Shown here piece after piece: positions 10,314 through 20,832 of a DNA stretch of 34,628 nucleotides. A program made the position numbers and the translations under genes. Below the pieces are notes generated by a model, which searched no databases, was not told the origin of the DNA, and saw only the letters and a program-made list of their open reading frames with translations. The first letter of the stretch is position 1; each line of letters opens with the position of its first letter. Source of the DNA: Moritella sp. PE36 (lineage in GTDB: Bacteria > Pseudomonadota > Gammaproteobacteria > Enterobacterales > Moritellaceae); assembly GCF_000170855.1 (NCBI RefSeq), contig NZ_ABCQ01000052.1, positions 1 to 34,628 on the forward strand, given 5' to 3'.

Positions 10314-10459
10314 ACAGCTCCTATCTTAAGATTTTCAACTAAATCTACACCATTACCTTTAAGCAAGATTGAACCTGCACCAAGTGCCGTATCACCTGTC
10401 ACTACGGGATAAAAATATTGATGACTATTAATTGAATTGAAGTAGCGGTTATTTTCCAT
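10304..10459 (-). CDS. Small hypothetical protein (51 aa), first gene of a two-gene operon
   Basis: Reading the minus strand from the ATG at 10459 gives 51 codons and a TGA that overlaps the start of the next gene (ATGTTCATGA). The protein has a Tyr/Asn-rich N-terminus, then GDTALGAGSILLKGNGVDLV and ends KIGAVCS. The Gly-Asp-Thr, Gly-rich and terminal Cys spacing faintly resembles a PAAR-like repeat (GDxTxxGG...GxxVxC), but I cannot confirm membership. An AGGG lies about 9-12 bases before the ATG. The coupling with the membrane protein supports it being real. Confidence 0.45.
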   Translation of the reverse strand: MENNRYFNSINSHQYFYPVVTGDTALGAGSILLKGNGVDLVENLKIGAVCS

Positions 10460-10481
10460 TCTATAGAACCCTGATTTGTCA

Positions 10482-10510
10482 TATTATTAGCGTTATTAAC
10501 CCTAATAATA
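10482..10510. promoter_or_regulatory. 9-bp inverted repeat upstream of the small-ORF operon
   Basis: TATTATTAG (10482-10490) and CTAATAATA (10502-10510) are perfect inverted copies separated by 11 bases, 23 bp upstream of the 10459 start. Position and AT-richness fit an operator or promoter-overlapping site for the minus-strand pair. The bases from 10511 to 10666 show no gene. Confidence 0.35.
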
Positions 10511-10666
10511 CGCGATAAGAATGGTGTTAAAGTATGAAAAAATAACTAAATCAATGTGATGCCGTAATCGTTTTAGCATAAAATCAAGTGTCAACTAGGC
10601 ATGCTAAATAAGCAGCTTGCAGCTCACTATGTCGTTATAACTTAAGGTTGAGTTGTTACATGCTGA

Positions 10667-10705
10667 TGACTATCACCAACCAAACAATGGAGCTGGTGAT
10701 AGTCA
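10667..10705. terminator. Terminator-like hairpin after the chemoreceptor gene
   Basis: TGACTATCACCA (10667-10678) and TGGTGATAGTCA (10694-10705) form a perfect 12-bp stem with a 15-base loop, 28 bases beyond the chemoreceptor stop on the minus strand. The T-tract is poor on both strands. Confidence 0.5.
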
Positions 10706-10733
10706 CTATTATTTCTATTCGTTAGCTCCGATA

Positions 10734-12857
10734 CTAATCGACTTTAAACTGACCAACCAATACTTGTTGCTGTGATGATAACTTGGCAATAGTCTGACCC
10801 ACTTTTTCGGCCTCGGTAGACTGATCTAAAATTGATTGGCTTAAGTCGCGGATATTAGCGACATTACCATTCACTTCTGTAGATACTGTCTTCTGTTCAC
10901 TGGCCGCGTTAACGATTTCACTATTCATCACCTGAATATCAGCTACAAATGATGAGATATCCGCCAAGCTGCTCACTGCTTTTTTAACTTGTGTTGCGGT
11001 TTCTAAGGCAAGGTGGTTACCTTCTGATATTGCGTTTGTCACACTGCGTGTACCGTTTTGTAGATCTTCGATAACCACGCGAATTTGATCGACAGAGTCA
11101 TGAGTACGACTTGCAAGTTGTCGCACTTCATCGGCAACCACTGCAAAACCTCGCCCTTGTTCACCGGCTCTCGCTGCTTCAATGGCTGCATTCAGTGCCA
11201 GTAGGTTAGTTTGTTCCGAAATCCCTTCAATCACTGACAATATGGCACTAATGTTACCGCCATTTTTTTCTAGCTCGTTAGCAATTGGAACCGCCATCGC
11301 CATTCTTTCGACTAACTCTTGCATGGTATCTGCCGATTGTTGTACGATTGCTTGGCCACTTTGGGCTGATTGCTCTGCTTGGCTGGCCATTTCAGCGGCT
11401 CTGTCTGCATTAGCTAATACTAACGCTGATGTTTGCGTCATCTCTTCAGAAGCGGTTGCAACCATGTCTACTTCTCTAAATTGTGATTCACTACTTTGAC
11501 GTGATTGTAGTGCAATTTGTTCAGCTTTTTTCGACGTTTTACTCATGACATCAGAGGTTTCAATTACATCTTTTATTGTGCCTTGGATCTTATCTAAAAA
11601 GCGGTTGAACCAAATCGCGAGTTCTCCAATCTCATCAGCGGTTCGCACATCTAGGCGCTGGGTTAAATCACCTTCACCCGTTGCGATATCTTGTAAACGG
11701 CTGGCGATAGCTTTAATTGGCGCGACTAATTTGACTGCTGCAAACCAGATAATAACTAAGCCGAATAGGGTAACAATAACGCCGGTGATGATTTGAACCT
11801 TGAGGCTTTCAGCGGCTTGCACTTCCATGAGTTGATTTAACGCGAGAGCATCAGCCATCACGCTTGTTCTTGGCATCGTAATGACAACGCCCCAGTTGAC
11901 GGCATTTAGTTTAATCGGCATGAACACAGTTAAAGATTGCTGATCCTTGCTCCATTGTGATTGTGTTACGCCATCAACTAGCCATTGCTTTAATTGTGGA
12001 TCGGTAATTTGTGACCCAATCGCTGAAGCATCACCATCGGTTGCAATCAGCTGACCGTTATTACTGACAATCTGCACTTTACCTGCACCAGAGAACAAGG
12101 CTTGGTCAGCGCGCAATGCATATTGTTGTAGTACGTTTATTTTTAGGTCAATCCCCGTAACACCAATTATGTCACCGTCTTTACGCAGTGGTACTGTAAT
12201 GGTACTGATTAACTGAGATGTACCGTTTTCGTTGTATAAGTAAGGTTCGATGACACACGTGCGGTTATTGAGAGTGCTACAGCTATACCAGAAGTTGCTT
12301 GCTTGTCCACTGACTGCCAGCGATGTGTTGTTGATCTGCTGTTCACTTTTAATTGTGAGCGTCGGTTCATTTTGACTGTTTTTATACCAATACGCAGAAA
12401 AACGGCCTTTATCATTAGAACTGACATAATCGGCGTTAGCGTAATTACCGTCTTCACCATCGAGCATATCAGGCAGGAAGGTGGTAAACGCGGCATGCAT
12501 ATTATCGAAGTTTTGTACTGAACGTTTTAACAATTCAGAGACTGAATTACGCAGTTGGTCACTACTGGTGAAGTTTTCTTCAGCGTTATACTGCAAAAAG
12601 GCGATACTCTCGGCGAGCATTTCTGCACGGTATGTTGCTTCATCTAAATATTTTTGCACGATAGAAGCTTGTGTATTAGCTTCGCTCATGAGTAATTGTT
12701 CGGACTTTTCACCAACAGAATTGCTGGTTTGGACCTGAATGATTTCTTGATTGGAAGTTGATGATGAAAGTGTAAAACTGATTAATGATATTGCGACAAG
12801 CAAAATGCAACATCCAGAAAGCAAAGTGATCTTCCATTGAACTGATAACGAACCCAT
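10734..12857 (-). CDS. Methyl-accepting chemotaxis protein with double-Cache sensor
   Basis: A 707-residue transmembrane chemoreceptor. TM1 is at about 9-30, a periplasmic sensor of dCache_1 size at about 40-335 (with [22 protein letters not shown] and Cys193/Cys201), TM2 at about 353-375, a HAMP domain at about 376-428, and a cytoplasmic signalling coiled coil whose hairpin tip carries the invariant [20 protein letters not shown] near 547-566. It should relay ligand binding to CheA/CheW. dCache receptors often bind amino acids or small organic molecules, but I cannot name the ligand. AGGGAA lies 7 bases before the ATG. No che genes are nearby, as is usual for dispersed receptors. Confidence 0.95.
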   Translation of the reverse strand: MGSLSVQWKITLLSGCCILLVAISLISFTLSSSTSNQEIIQVQTSNSVGEKSEQLLMSEANTQASIVQKYLDEATYRAEMLAESIAFLQYNAEENFTSSDQLRNSVSELLKRSVQNFDNMHAAFTTFLPDMLDGEDGNYANADYVSSNDKGRFSAYWYKNSQNEPTLTIKSEQQINNTSLAVSGQASNFWYSCSTLNNRTCVIEPYLYNENGTSQLISTITVPLRKDGDIIGVTGIDLKINVLQQYALRADQALFSGAGKVQIVSNNGQLIATDGDASAIGSQITDPQLKQWLVDGVTQSQWSKDQQSLTVFMPIKLNAVNWGVVITMPRTSVMADALALNQLMEVQAAESLKVQIITGVIVTLFGLVIIWFAAVKLVAPIKAIASRLQDIATGEGDLTQRLDVRTADEIGELAIWFNRFLDKIQGTIKDVIETSDVMSKTSKKAEQIALQSRQSSESQFREVDMVATASEEMTQTSALVLANADRAAEMASQAEQSAQSGQAIVQQSADTMQELVERMAMAVPIANELEKNGGNISAILSVIEGISEQTNLLALNAAIEAARAGEQGRGFAVVADEVRQLASRTHDSVDQIRVVIEDLQNGTRSVTNAISEGNHLALETATQVKKAVSSLADISSFVADIQVMNSEIVNAASEQKTVSTEVNGNVANIRDLSQSILDQSTEAEKVGQTIAKLSSQQQVLVGQFKVD

Positions 12858-13254
12858 TATAATTCCCTTTAATACCCTAATATAGTTACATCAGTTAGGT
12901 TTATATTTCAAATTAATACCTAACTAAGTATATTAACTATGTTTATACCAAGTTACACAAGATTAATAAAGTGTTGCAAAGAAATTAAAATTGTAACAAA
13001 TGAAAGTCGTAGCTTTAGTTAATGCTAAAGTGCCACTTGGTTTATCGGCTATAACTGAGTTGAAACGAATGATTTAATGGTGATCTAGCGGTTATTCTAC
13101 TTTATAAAAGCACGAATAAATCACATGTTATTAGTAAACATAAGAATTTTAAGCAGTTATTCCCTACCACATGTGGGCATTAAATTTAGCCATCACTAGA
13201 CTTCGTACTATTGACATTATTTGTACGTTCTAACTTCTATTTGAGGGTTTCTAA
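12858..13254. other. Divergent intergenic region between chemoreceptor and lipoprotein genes
   Basis: Nearly 400 bp without an ORF. It must hold the promoters of both divergent genes. A perfect 8-bp inverted repeat, AGTTAGGT (12893-12900) and ACCTAACT (12918-12925), lies 36 bp upstream of the chemoreceptor start and is a candidate operator. TTGACA at 13211-13216 is a candidate -35 element for the lipoprotein gene, but no good -10 follows at the right spacing. Confidence 0.4.
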
Positions 13255-13581
13255 ATGAAAATGATCAAAGCGTTGAGTTCTGTTTTATTATCTTCTGCGA
13301 TACTAGCTGGTTGTACTGGTGTTTCGATGAAAACGCAAAACCTCGACGAGAGTGAATATACGGTTATTGGTCCTGGACACGCAACTGCCACGGGGATCAT
13401 GTTATTTAACTTCATTCCGATACAGCAAAATGACCGCTTTGTTCGCGCACAAAATGCCGCAATTGCATCGAGAGGCGGTGATGCCATGATTAATGTCGAA
13501 GTACAAGAAGACTGGTTCTGGGCGTGGGTGCTTAATGGTTATCAGACCACAGTGTCTGGTGATGTAGTTAAGTTAAAGTGA
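13255..13581 (+). CDS. Small outer-membrane-type lipoprotein, unknown function
   Basis: The 108-residue protein begins with a type II signal peptide: MKMIKALSSV, a hydrophobic core and the lipobox LAGC with Cys20 as the predicted lipidated residue. Residue +2 is Thr, not Asp, so outer-membrane sorting is expected. The mature part is short, with GPGHATATGIMLFNFIPIQ, an NDRFVRAQNAAIASRGGDA helix and a final beta-rich stretch (QTTVSGDVVKLK). It resembles small lipoproteins of unknown function in marine gammaproteobacteria, though I cannot name the family securely. GAGGG precedes the ATG by 8 bases. Confidence 0.8.
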   Translation: MKMIKALSSVLLSSAILAGCTGVSMKTQNLDESEYTVIGPGHATATGIMLFNFIPIQQNDRFVRAQNAAIASRGGDAMINVEVQEDWFWAWVLNGYQTTVSGDVVKLK

Positions 13582-13646
13582 ACGCGGTATTGAGAGTCCA
13601 TGGTGTCTTCATTTAAGCTATAATGTGTGATGGTTATTTATCCATC

Positions 13647-13674
13647 TTGAGCTTGTTTTTGCGCGCAAGCTCAA
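13647..13674. terminator. Hairpin after the lipoprotein gene
   Basis: TTGAGCTTG (13647-13655) and CAAGCTCAA (13666-13674) pair perfectly with a 10-base loop. It lies 65 bases after the lipoprotein stop and before the start chosen for the next gene. There is no T-tract, so termination is uncertain. Confidence 0.35.
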
Positions 13675-13784
13675 GCTTGTACAACTGTAAAACCTACCTC
13701 GGGCAATCTTCACTTGATTCTCACTCTGCTATACGGTTATCTTTAGTTATCTTAGGTTTAAACTTATGTGACAAAGGAATGTAT

Positions 13785-14717
13785 ATGTCAGAGCAAAAAT
13801 ATAGATTGGTAACGCGCAGTGATTTTGATGGTTTGGTATGTGCAGTACTATTGAAACAGCAAAATCTAATCGACGACATTAAGTTTGTTCATCCTAAAGA
13901 TATGCAAGACGGGAAAATTGATGTTACCCCGAATGATATCGTCACTAATCTACCTTATGTTAAAAGTGCCCATCTGACTTTTGATCATCATCTTTCTGAA
14001 ACAATCCGTAATACTGGCGAACGTGCTAACCACATCATCGATCCGGATGCGCCTTCTGCTGCACGTGTTGTGTGGGACTATTACGGTGGTCTAGACACAT
14101 TCCCTGCAGAATGGACTGAAATGATGGCAGCAGTGGATAAAGGGGACTCTGCACAGTTCAATCGCGATGAAGTATTAGACTCTCAAGGCTGGAACCTGCT
14201 GAATTTTCTGATGGATGCACGAACTGGGTTAGGGCGCTTCCGCGAATTTAGGATCGCTAACTATGCCTTGATGATGGATCTGATTGATTACTGTAAAGAC
14301 CATACCATTGCAGACATTTTGGCATTGCCTGACGTGAAAGAGCGTATCGATCTGTATCGTGAACACGAGACTATGTTTAAAGAACAGGTTAAGCGTTGTG
14401 CGACGGTGCATGGTAACTTGGTGTTGCTTGATTTAACTGACGAAGAGACTATTTTCGCCGGTAATCGATTCATGATTTACGCGCTATTTCCGCAGTGCAA
14501 TATCTCTATTCATAAGATGTGGGGTTTTCAAAAGCAAAATATTGTGTTTGCGACCGGTAAATCTATTTTCGATCGTAACTCGACAACTAACGTCGGTGAG
14601 CTAATGCTTAGCTACGGTGGTGGTGGCCATATTGCTGCGGGTACTTGTCAAATTGAAATTGATAAAGCAGACGCTGTGCAACAAGAACTGATTGCCAAGA
14701 TCACTGCTGACGGTTAG
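13785..14717 (+). CDS. DHH-family phosphoesterase, exopolyphosphatase-like
   Basis: Starting at the ATG at 13785 (AAAGGA six bases upstream) gives 310 residues; a longer frame from 13623 lacks a ribosome site and crosses a hairpin. The N-terminal DHH domain shows the metal ligands DFDG (13-16) and FDHH (66-69), and the C-terminal DHHA1 domain has SYGGGGHIAAGTCQ near 276-289. The family hydrolyses phosphodiester or phosphoanhydride bonds (RecJ/NrnA/Ppx2-like), and close relatives in Shewanella and Vibrio are labelled exopolyphosphatase-like. The actual substrate (short oligonucleotides, cyclic dinucleotide products or polyphosphate) cannot be decided here. It is cytoplasmic, single-gene, and followed by a strong terminator. 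Confidence 0.85.
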   Translation: MSEQKYRLVTRSDFDGLVCAVLLKQQNLIDDIKFVHPKDMQDGKIDVTPNDIVTNLPYVKSAHLTFDHHLSETIRNTGERANHIIDPDAPSAARVVWDYYGGLDTFPAEWTEMMAAVDKGDSAQFNRDEVLDSQGWNLLNFLMDARTGLGRFREFRIANYALMMDLIDYCKDHTIADILALPDVKERIDLYREHETMFKEQVKRCATVHGNLVLLDLTDEETIFAGNRFMIYALFPQCNISIHKMWGFQKQNIVFATGKSIFDRNSTTNVGELMLSYGGGGHIAAGTCQIEIDKADAVQQELIAKITADG

Positions 14718-14763
14718 AGCTTGTATTAATGAGCTAAACATATAGTGATTACAGACAGTTAGC

Positions 14764-14803
14764 AAAAAGCCTCCACAGCTAGTCATAGCTATGGAGGCTT
14801 TTT
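14764..14803. terminator. Strong bidirectional rho-independent terminator
   Basis: AAAAAGCCTCCA (14764-14775) pairs with TGGAGGCTTTTT (14792-14803), with an extra inner AGCTA/TAGCT stem. The A-tract on one side and T-tract on the other serve both the DHH gene and the convergent SEC-C gene. Confidence 0.9.
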
Positions 14804-14899
14804 AGTACGATTAATATGGTCGTGCTATTAACAGTACTACTTTAAACTAATTGAGTACGTCTACTAAATTAGCCAAAGCACATTTAATAAAGCGAGTGA

Positions 14900-15064
14900 T
14901 TATTTACCACAACACTTCTTAAATTTCTTACCACTGCCACATGTGCAAGGATCGTTACGACCTATTTTAGCGCTTTCTCTTACGATAGGAGCTTGTGCCT
15001 GATGGTGACTACAGCCTGGACCGTGTACGTGACCTTCATCGCCGTGTGCATGTTGGTTTGTCAT
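14900..15064 (-). CDS. His-rich SEC-C zinc-binding mini-protein
   Basis: The ATG at 15064 has AAGGAA six bases upstream and gives 54 residues; the upstream extension to 15109 has no ribosome site. The N-terminal half is metal-ligand rich ([17 protein letters not shown]) and the C-terminal half is a SEC-C motif, [20 protein letters not shown], the zinc finger found at the end of SecA and in small stand-alone proteins. The zinc ligands CxCx8CC are intact. Possible roles are metal chaperoning or contact with SecB or ribosomes; neither is shown by the sequence. It is convergent with the DHH gene. Confidence 0.85.
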   Translation of the reverse strand: MTNQHAHGDEGHVHGPGCSHHQAQAPIVRESAKIGRNDPCTCGSGKKFKKCCGK

Positions 15065-15208
15065 GGTTAATTCCTTAATTATATTTTGTACTTTGCAATT
15101 GTGACGCAAGTGTATAACAAAGTTTATGCATTGGGGCTAAATTTATAGCAACTAAATGACACTGCAAACTTGATTAGCTAAAAAATCAGCACTTTTTTAA
15201 AATTTTAG

Positions 15209-15632
<424 letters not shown>

Positions 15633-15651
15633 GTTAACTTCGCACATTTGT

Positions 15652-15696
15652 CGCCTCCCCTAACTGGTGTTCATTCGTGGCCAGATGGGGAAGGCG
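15652..15696. terminator. Imperfect GC-rich hairpin after the isochorismatase-like gene
   Basis: CGCCTCCCC (15652-15660) pairs with GGGGAAGGCG (15687-15696) with one bulged A and a 26-base loop, just beyond the minus-strand gene's stop. Its GC-richness matches that gene and not the surroundings, suggesting it came in with it. Confidence 0.45.
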
Positions 15697-15714
15697 GCGC
15701 CCTCCCGATGCAGG

Positions 15715-16473
15715 TTAGTTGCTGGCACTCTGGTGCATGGATTTCACGGCTTCCTCTGTGTCGATCACGTCGTTCGCTATGTAGCGGAAGTTAACCAGCG
15801 CGGCGGCATAGCCATCGCCTTCAGGCACTTTGGCGCCCGCAGTGGCATCTTTGACGACGGCAACTTCAAAGCCGCGCTCTATCATCTCGCGCATGTGAGA
15901 TTCCACGCACAAGTTAGCCGACATACCCGCCAAGATGACCTTGTCGATGCCGCGTTTGCGCAATTGCAGCAAGAGGTCATTGTTCTCGGGCCCATAGACC
16001 TTATGCGGACTGGAAACAACGGTCTTTCCATCATTGATATAGGGCTTGTACAGGGGCAAAAAATCCGCCCCGGAGTTTTCGAACCCGGTGAGGTCCAACT
16101 GACCCTTGCGATCGAACATACCGATGTTGTGCATCAGCTTTTCTAGTGAACCTTCGAACTGCCACCCCTTGTCGGTCGGGAAATAGTAGTGCGGAGATAT
16201 AAACACGGGAATGCCATGTTTCTTGGCGGCCTTGAGCAGTTTTTCGATGTTCTTTACCGTATCGTTGTCGGTGACGCTCTTGCCGACCACGCCCCACGTG
16301 ACGCCCTTGGGACTCAAGAAATCAATCTGCGGATCTGTGATTACCAGCGCGGTATTCCCAGGTGTTATTGTCATACTAGTCTCAGGCAAGCCAGCAGTCA
16401 CGAATGGCGTCGCCCCCAGTAGCAACATAATGCCTAGGACACGTTTGACGATAGGTTTTATTAATAATTTCAT
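15715..16473 (-). CDS. Exported isochorismatase-like cysteine hydrolase, probably acquired
   Basis: The 252-residue protein has a Sec signal peptide (basic MKLLIKPIVKR, hydrophobic core, cleavage near TAG at 26-28) and an isochorismatase-like alpha/beta domain. The likely catalytic triad is Asp47 (VITDPQIDF), Lys158 (SPHKVYG) and Cys189 (MSANLCVESH). The family includes nicotinamidases, N-carbamoyl amidases and isochorismatases; the substrate is unknown, and periplasmic export is unusual because most members are cytoplasmic. AGGAGG stands 8 bases before the ATG. The coding sequence is clearly richer in G+C (GCC, GGC, CGC, TTG-rich reverse strand) than the neighbours, and it sits beside a decayed gene, both consistent with horizontal gain. 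Confidence 0.85.
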   Translation of the reverse strand: MKLLIKPIVKRVLGIMLLLGATPFVTAGLPETSMTITPGNTALVITDPQIDFLSPKGVTWGVVGKSVTDNDTVKNIEKLLKAAKKHGIPVFISPHYYFPTDKGWQFEGSLEKLMHNIGMFDRKGQLDLTGFENSGADFLPLYKPYINDGKTVVSSPHKVYGPENNDLLLQLRKRGIDKVILAGMSANLCVESHMREMIERGFEVAVVKDATAGAKVPEGDGYAAALVNFRYIANDVIDTEEAVKSMHQSASN

Positions 16474-17123
16474 CTATATACCCTCCTTTATCTATGCCGT
16501 TTGTAGCGACATGATTAAAGACGTAATGATGTAAAAATGATCAGGTTTCTCTGATGGTTTTACTTAATAGGGTATTCGAACGGCGAACACCCTTTAAATT
16601 ATAGGTACAATAAAATCAACTTTCCAGAAAGTTCAACACTATCACCAATTTTAGAGATCCCATCTCGATAACTGCCTATGCTTAATTCCCGCGGTGCCAT
16701 GCCGTATTGCCAATGGAACCTCCTGTGTTGACGGTGGGGAAGGCCCTAATTGTAATGATATGTGTCGAATTAAATAAGGTATATTGTGCCCTCAAGTACC
16801 TCTGCATCATCAATCAAAACTGCACCAAACACCATTGACTTTACGATCACTCTAACTCGATTCTGTTCAGCTTTGGCTTAGTGCTATAACGTTAAACCAA
16901 AATTTTCCATCCGTGATCTAGCCAATAGTCCAATCAGTCTAATCGTAGAAGAGAGTTACACGATAGGTAATTATTAAGGAGGGGATATTCAAGGCATGAA
17001 GTCGAAGATTTAGTTATTCTAAATCGAGACTTCATAACGCCGAAGGTTCCTTCATTCGGTTTTCCCTGCTAGTCTCTGATATAGCATCTTGAAGTAGTTT
17101 GGGTATATAGTGTGAAGAGGGCT
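16474..17123. other. 650-bp gap without a supported gene
   Basis: I see no convincing gene. A minus-strand frame near 16610-16735 reads HWQYGMAPRELSIGSYRDG before a stop; it is too short and has no recognisable family, but could be the tail of a lost gene. At 16996-17035 an 8+6 bp interrupted stem forms (ATGAAGTC/GACTTCAT and ATTTAG/CTAAAT). At 17040-17063 CCGAA/TTCGG followed by TTTT is terminator-like on the plus strand, though no plus-strand gene ends there. The segment looks like remodelled DNA. Confidence 0.5.
17040..17063 (+). terminator. Orphan terminator-like hairpin
   Basis: CCGAA (17040-17044) and TTCGG (17055-17059) flank a 10-base loop containing GGTTCC and are followed by TTTTC. 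It immediately follows the larger stem at 16996-17035. No plus-strand gene precedes it, so it may serve a lost gene or a small RNA. Confidence 0.35.
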
Positions 17124-17930
17124 CTAATCAGAAGGGTTTAGTGCTTCTTTGATCTGATCGGAATCGAATCCTTTGCGGGATAGATAAGCGTAAGCTTTCG
17201 ATTGTTCAGTTCTGTTATTAATGTCATACCGTTTCTTATTTAATTCATCTAGGCAGCTTTGATAAAAGTCGATATCACCGGCTTCTTCAAGTTGATAAAT
17301 TTCATTTTCAAAGTTTTCCACATCAATCAGTTTGCTGCGTAATTCATTTAATATTAAACGCTTGCCTTTACCTTTACGGTACAACTTCATTATTTCTTGG
17401 TTTAGGTCGGCATTTTCGGCTTTAACTTCGAGTTTAGTTCTTAAGGTGTCTTTTTCGGGGTGCAGGGACAATGCGTGATCAATTTCGGCGCGTGAAAACC
17501 CTTTGGTGGTGAATTGCGAATACACTTTCTCTTTGGTTGTTGAGTGAAAGGTTTGAAATGAACTGCTTAATCGCGATGCTGCGAGTTCGAATTGATCGAT
17601 TTCTTCATCATACATGACCTGTTCGATGGCTTCAGCCGCATCTTTTGTTGCTACGCCTCTGGCGCGTAATTTACGCGCGATAGCAGACTTGCCATGTTCA
17701 TTACTAAACGCGGATTCTGCAAAGCGCACCGCGAAGTCAAAATCGCTTTTGATATAGTTTTTGCCAATCAGGTCGGCTAACACCGTTTCTACCCATTCTT
17801 GATTTTCTGTTTTCCGCTCAAGCTTGGTGCGTATTTCTGCAATCGTGTAGTCCTGTTGGGCTAAATGCCAGTATGCCGAGTTATAAACATTGTCAATTGA
17901 CTTTGCTTGTCTGAGTTCTTTTTGCAGCAT
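17124..17930 (-). CDS. RecX-family regulatory protein (long form)
   Basis: The 268-residue, highly charged helical protein contains repeated three-helix RecX units: AYWHLAQQDYTIAEIRTKL, LIGKNYIKSDFDFAVRFAE and IARKLRARGVATKDAAEAI in the first half, with a second, weaker set (VYSQFTTKGFSRAEIDHAL; AYAYLSRKGFDSDQIKEAL) later. RecX binds RecA filaments and inhibits or modulates recombination and SOS induction. Canonical RecX is about 150-160 residues and next to recA; this one is longer and recA is not in the window, so it may be a RecX paralogue with divergent activity. AAGGG lies 6 bases before the ATG. Single-gene unit. Confidence 0.75.
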   Translation of the reverse strand: MLQKELRQAKSIDNVYNSAYWHLAQQDYTIAEIRTKLERKTENQEWVETVLADLIGKNYIKSDFDFAVRFAESAFSNEHGKSAIARKLRARGVATKDAAEAIEQVMYDEEIDQFELAASRLSSSFQTFHSTTKEKVYSQFTTKGFSRAEIDHALSLHPEKDTLRTKLEVKAENADLNQEIMKLYRKGKGKRLILNELRSKLIDVENFENEIYQLEEAGDIDFYQSCLDELNKKRYDINNRTEQSKAYAYLSRKGFDSDQIKEALNPSD

Positions 17931-18189
17931 AAAAAGCCCTTCTATTTAATTAAACTATAGATTGTTAGGCGCTGATTTTAACATTGATAAGGCATAAGGT
18001 GGAAAATTGTTAAGGGTGCAGTGAAATGCACTGATTAAAGCGATAACATCAGTGGTAATTTAAGCCATAACTAGTACTTATATTTTTGTAATATGGATGA
18101 AATAGACATGTTGATGAGTGGGTATTGATAGCGGAATTTACTTATACGGAATTCCGTGTAATACACCGTTACGCTTCTAAGGGGGAAAG

Positions 18190-18720
18190 TTGAGTAGAAT
18201 CGAATACAAACAAACTGGTAAAGGTCTAGAGCTAAGGATCAAACCTGAAAATGAAGGAAAGTTTCCAACTTACTTTATGGGTTTTTGGTTGGTTGCCTGG
18301 GCGTGTGGTTGGGTATTGGCTGTAAGCAGTTTGTTAGGTGAACCCATTGGCTTTAATAGTTTATTCGTGCTTGTATGGACAATATTTTGGACCTTTGGAG
18401 GGTTGTTTGTAGGTCTTTGGTTAGTATGGAAAACCAACGGATTTGAACAAATTATTTTGAATAGCATTAAGCTTAAAATAAAACATAATATTTTTGGCTT
18501 TGGCCCAGTGAAAGTATATGCAACTGATCGTTGTGTAAATTTACGTGCTGCTGGTTATTTTGGCAGTCATAATAATCAATCAATCCTTCAACAGATAGGT
18601 ATGAAAGGTGGCGTGGTTGCAATTGATGCGGCAGACGAGTCAATTCGATTTGGAGTTGCTTTAGAAGAAAGTGAGGCAAAAGAGGTCGTAGAGTTATTGC
18701 GATCTTATATAAAAACGTAA
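18190..18720 (+). CDS. Two-span membrane protein, unknown function
   Basis: Translation begins at TTG 18190, with GGGGGAAA just upstream; no better start exists. The 176-residue protein has a short soluble N-terminus, two transmembrane helices at about 28-49 (FWLVAWACGWVLAVSS) and 55-80 (FVLVWTIFWTFGGLFVGLW), and a roughly 90-residue beta-rich C-terminal domain (ILNSIKLKIKHNIFGFGPVK, then a helix EEESEAKEV-like end). This resembles small membrane proteins with a PH-like cytosolic domain, but I cannot name the family. It ends 20 bases before a (GTT)12 microsatellite. Confidence 0.7.
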   Translation: MSRIEYKQTGKGLELRIKPENEGKFPTYFMGFWLVAWACGWVLAVSSLLGEPIGFNSLFVLVWTIFWTFGGLFVGLWLVWKTNGFEQIILNSIKLKIKHNIFGFGPVKVYATDRCVNLRAAGYFGSHNNQSILQQIGMKGGVVAIDAADESIRFGVALEESEAKEVVELLRSYIKT

Positions 18721-18740
18721 CAAGTGGCAAAACTGTCGGA

Positions 18741-18776
<36 letters not shown>

Positions 18777-18977
18777 GCGTATTCTTCAATTTAGTCATTA
18801 CAAATAATTATCATAATCAGTATATTTGATAATTATTCCTCAGAAATGATTTCGTCTATAATGTCAGTATTTATTTATATTATAACTGATACTACTCAAT
18901 TCAATTATCAAAATGTGAGCTTGTTCAATTAGTTATTCTTTATGATAGTTTACTCTAGTGCACTGCATGGATAGTGA

Positions 18978-20387
<1,410 letters not shown>

Positions 20388-20414
20388 GATCTAATCGTTG
20401 GAATACCTTACTTG

Positions 20415-20443
20415 CGCTCATGGATAATGAGCGTATATTTTAT
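20415..20443 (+). terminator. Hairpin after the GH1 gene
   Basis: CGCTCAT (20415-20421) and ATGAGCG (20427-20433) form a 7-bp stem with a 5-base loop, followed by TATATTTTAT. Plausible moderate rho-independent terminator, 28 bases after the GH1 stop. Confidence 0.6.
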
Positions 20444-20481
20444 AGTTATTAGTCATATGTTTCCTGCAAGTGAGTGTGCTT

Positions 20482-20820
20482 ATGCCGACAATCCCAACTG
20501 ATTTTGTGAACTACAAATCAACGGCTGTTTTTACGCCTGATAATATTCCTAAAATGTTCTTACATTTGCATAATACCCGCGCTGGCGTTTACGGCAAAAT
20601 TATTGTTATTGCTGGTTCGTTAAAATTTTACGGCTTTACCGAACGACGAGGCGAGATAGAGCAAGAGATAGTTATCGGCCAAGACGAAACGGCTATTTCC
20701 CCGCCTGAATATTGGCATAAAGTCGAGTTTATGACTGATGATACTCGCTTTAGAGTCGATTTTTACGCCCAGAAAGACTCAGATATCGTTGCCGAAAATC
20801 GATCTGAACGTAATGATTAA
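20482..20820 (+). CDS. DUF1971 (YeaR/TehB-like) protein
   Basis: From the ATG at 20482 the protein is 112 residues (an in-frame GTG at 20470 is possible). It matches E. coli YeaR in spacing and motifs: a cupin-like core with GVYGKIIVIAGSLKFYGF, and SPPEYWHKVEFMTDDTRFRVDFY where YeaR has PPEKWHNIEAMTDDTYFNIDFF. The family is linked to nitrate/nitric oxide response and, by sequence, to tellurite-resistance proteins; the biochemical role is unknown. The His in the YWHKVE motif is a typical cupin metal ligand. It ends 12 bases before the DsbA-like gene, so the two probably form an operon related to thiol or nitrosative stress. Confidence 0.85.
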   Translation: MPTIPTDFVNYKSTAVFTPDNIPKMFLHLHNTRAGVYGKIIVIAGSLKFYGFTERRGEIEQEIVIGQDETAISPPEYWHKVEFMTDDTRFRVDFYAQKDSDIVAENRSERND

Positions 20821-20832
20821 AGGAAAGTACCA

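Noticed and set aside
13623-13784. Long N-terminal extension of the DHH phosphoesterase
   Set aside because: It crosses a hairpin, lacks a ribosome site, and the family begins near the ATG at 13785 with AAAGGA upstream.
15652-15720. attC-like interpretation of the hairpin after the isochorismatase-like gene (CTAAC and GTTAG present)
   Set aside because: The cores do not fit RYYYAAC/GTTRRRY and the arms do not pair like the four sites at 30.6-32.9 kb; it is better read as a terminator.
16610-16735. Minus-strand frame reading HWQYGMAPRELSIG
   Set aside because: Too short, no ribosome site and no recognised family; noted only as a possible gene tail.
18473-18730. Antisense frame opposite the two-span membrane protein
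   Set aside because: Shadow frame with no family resemblance and no start signal.
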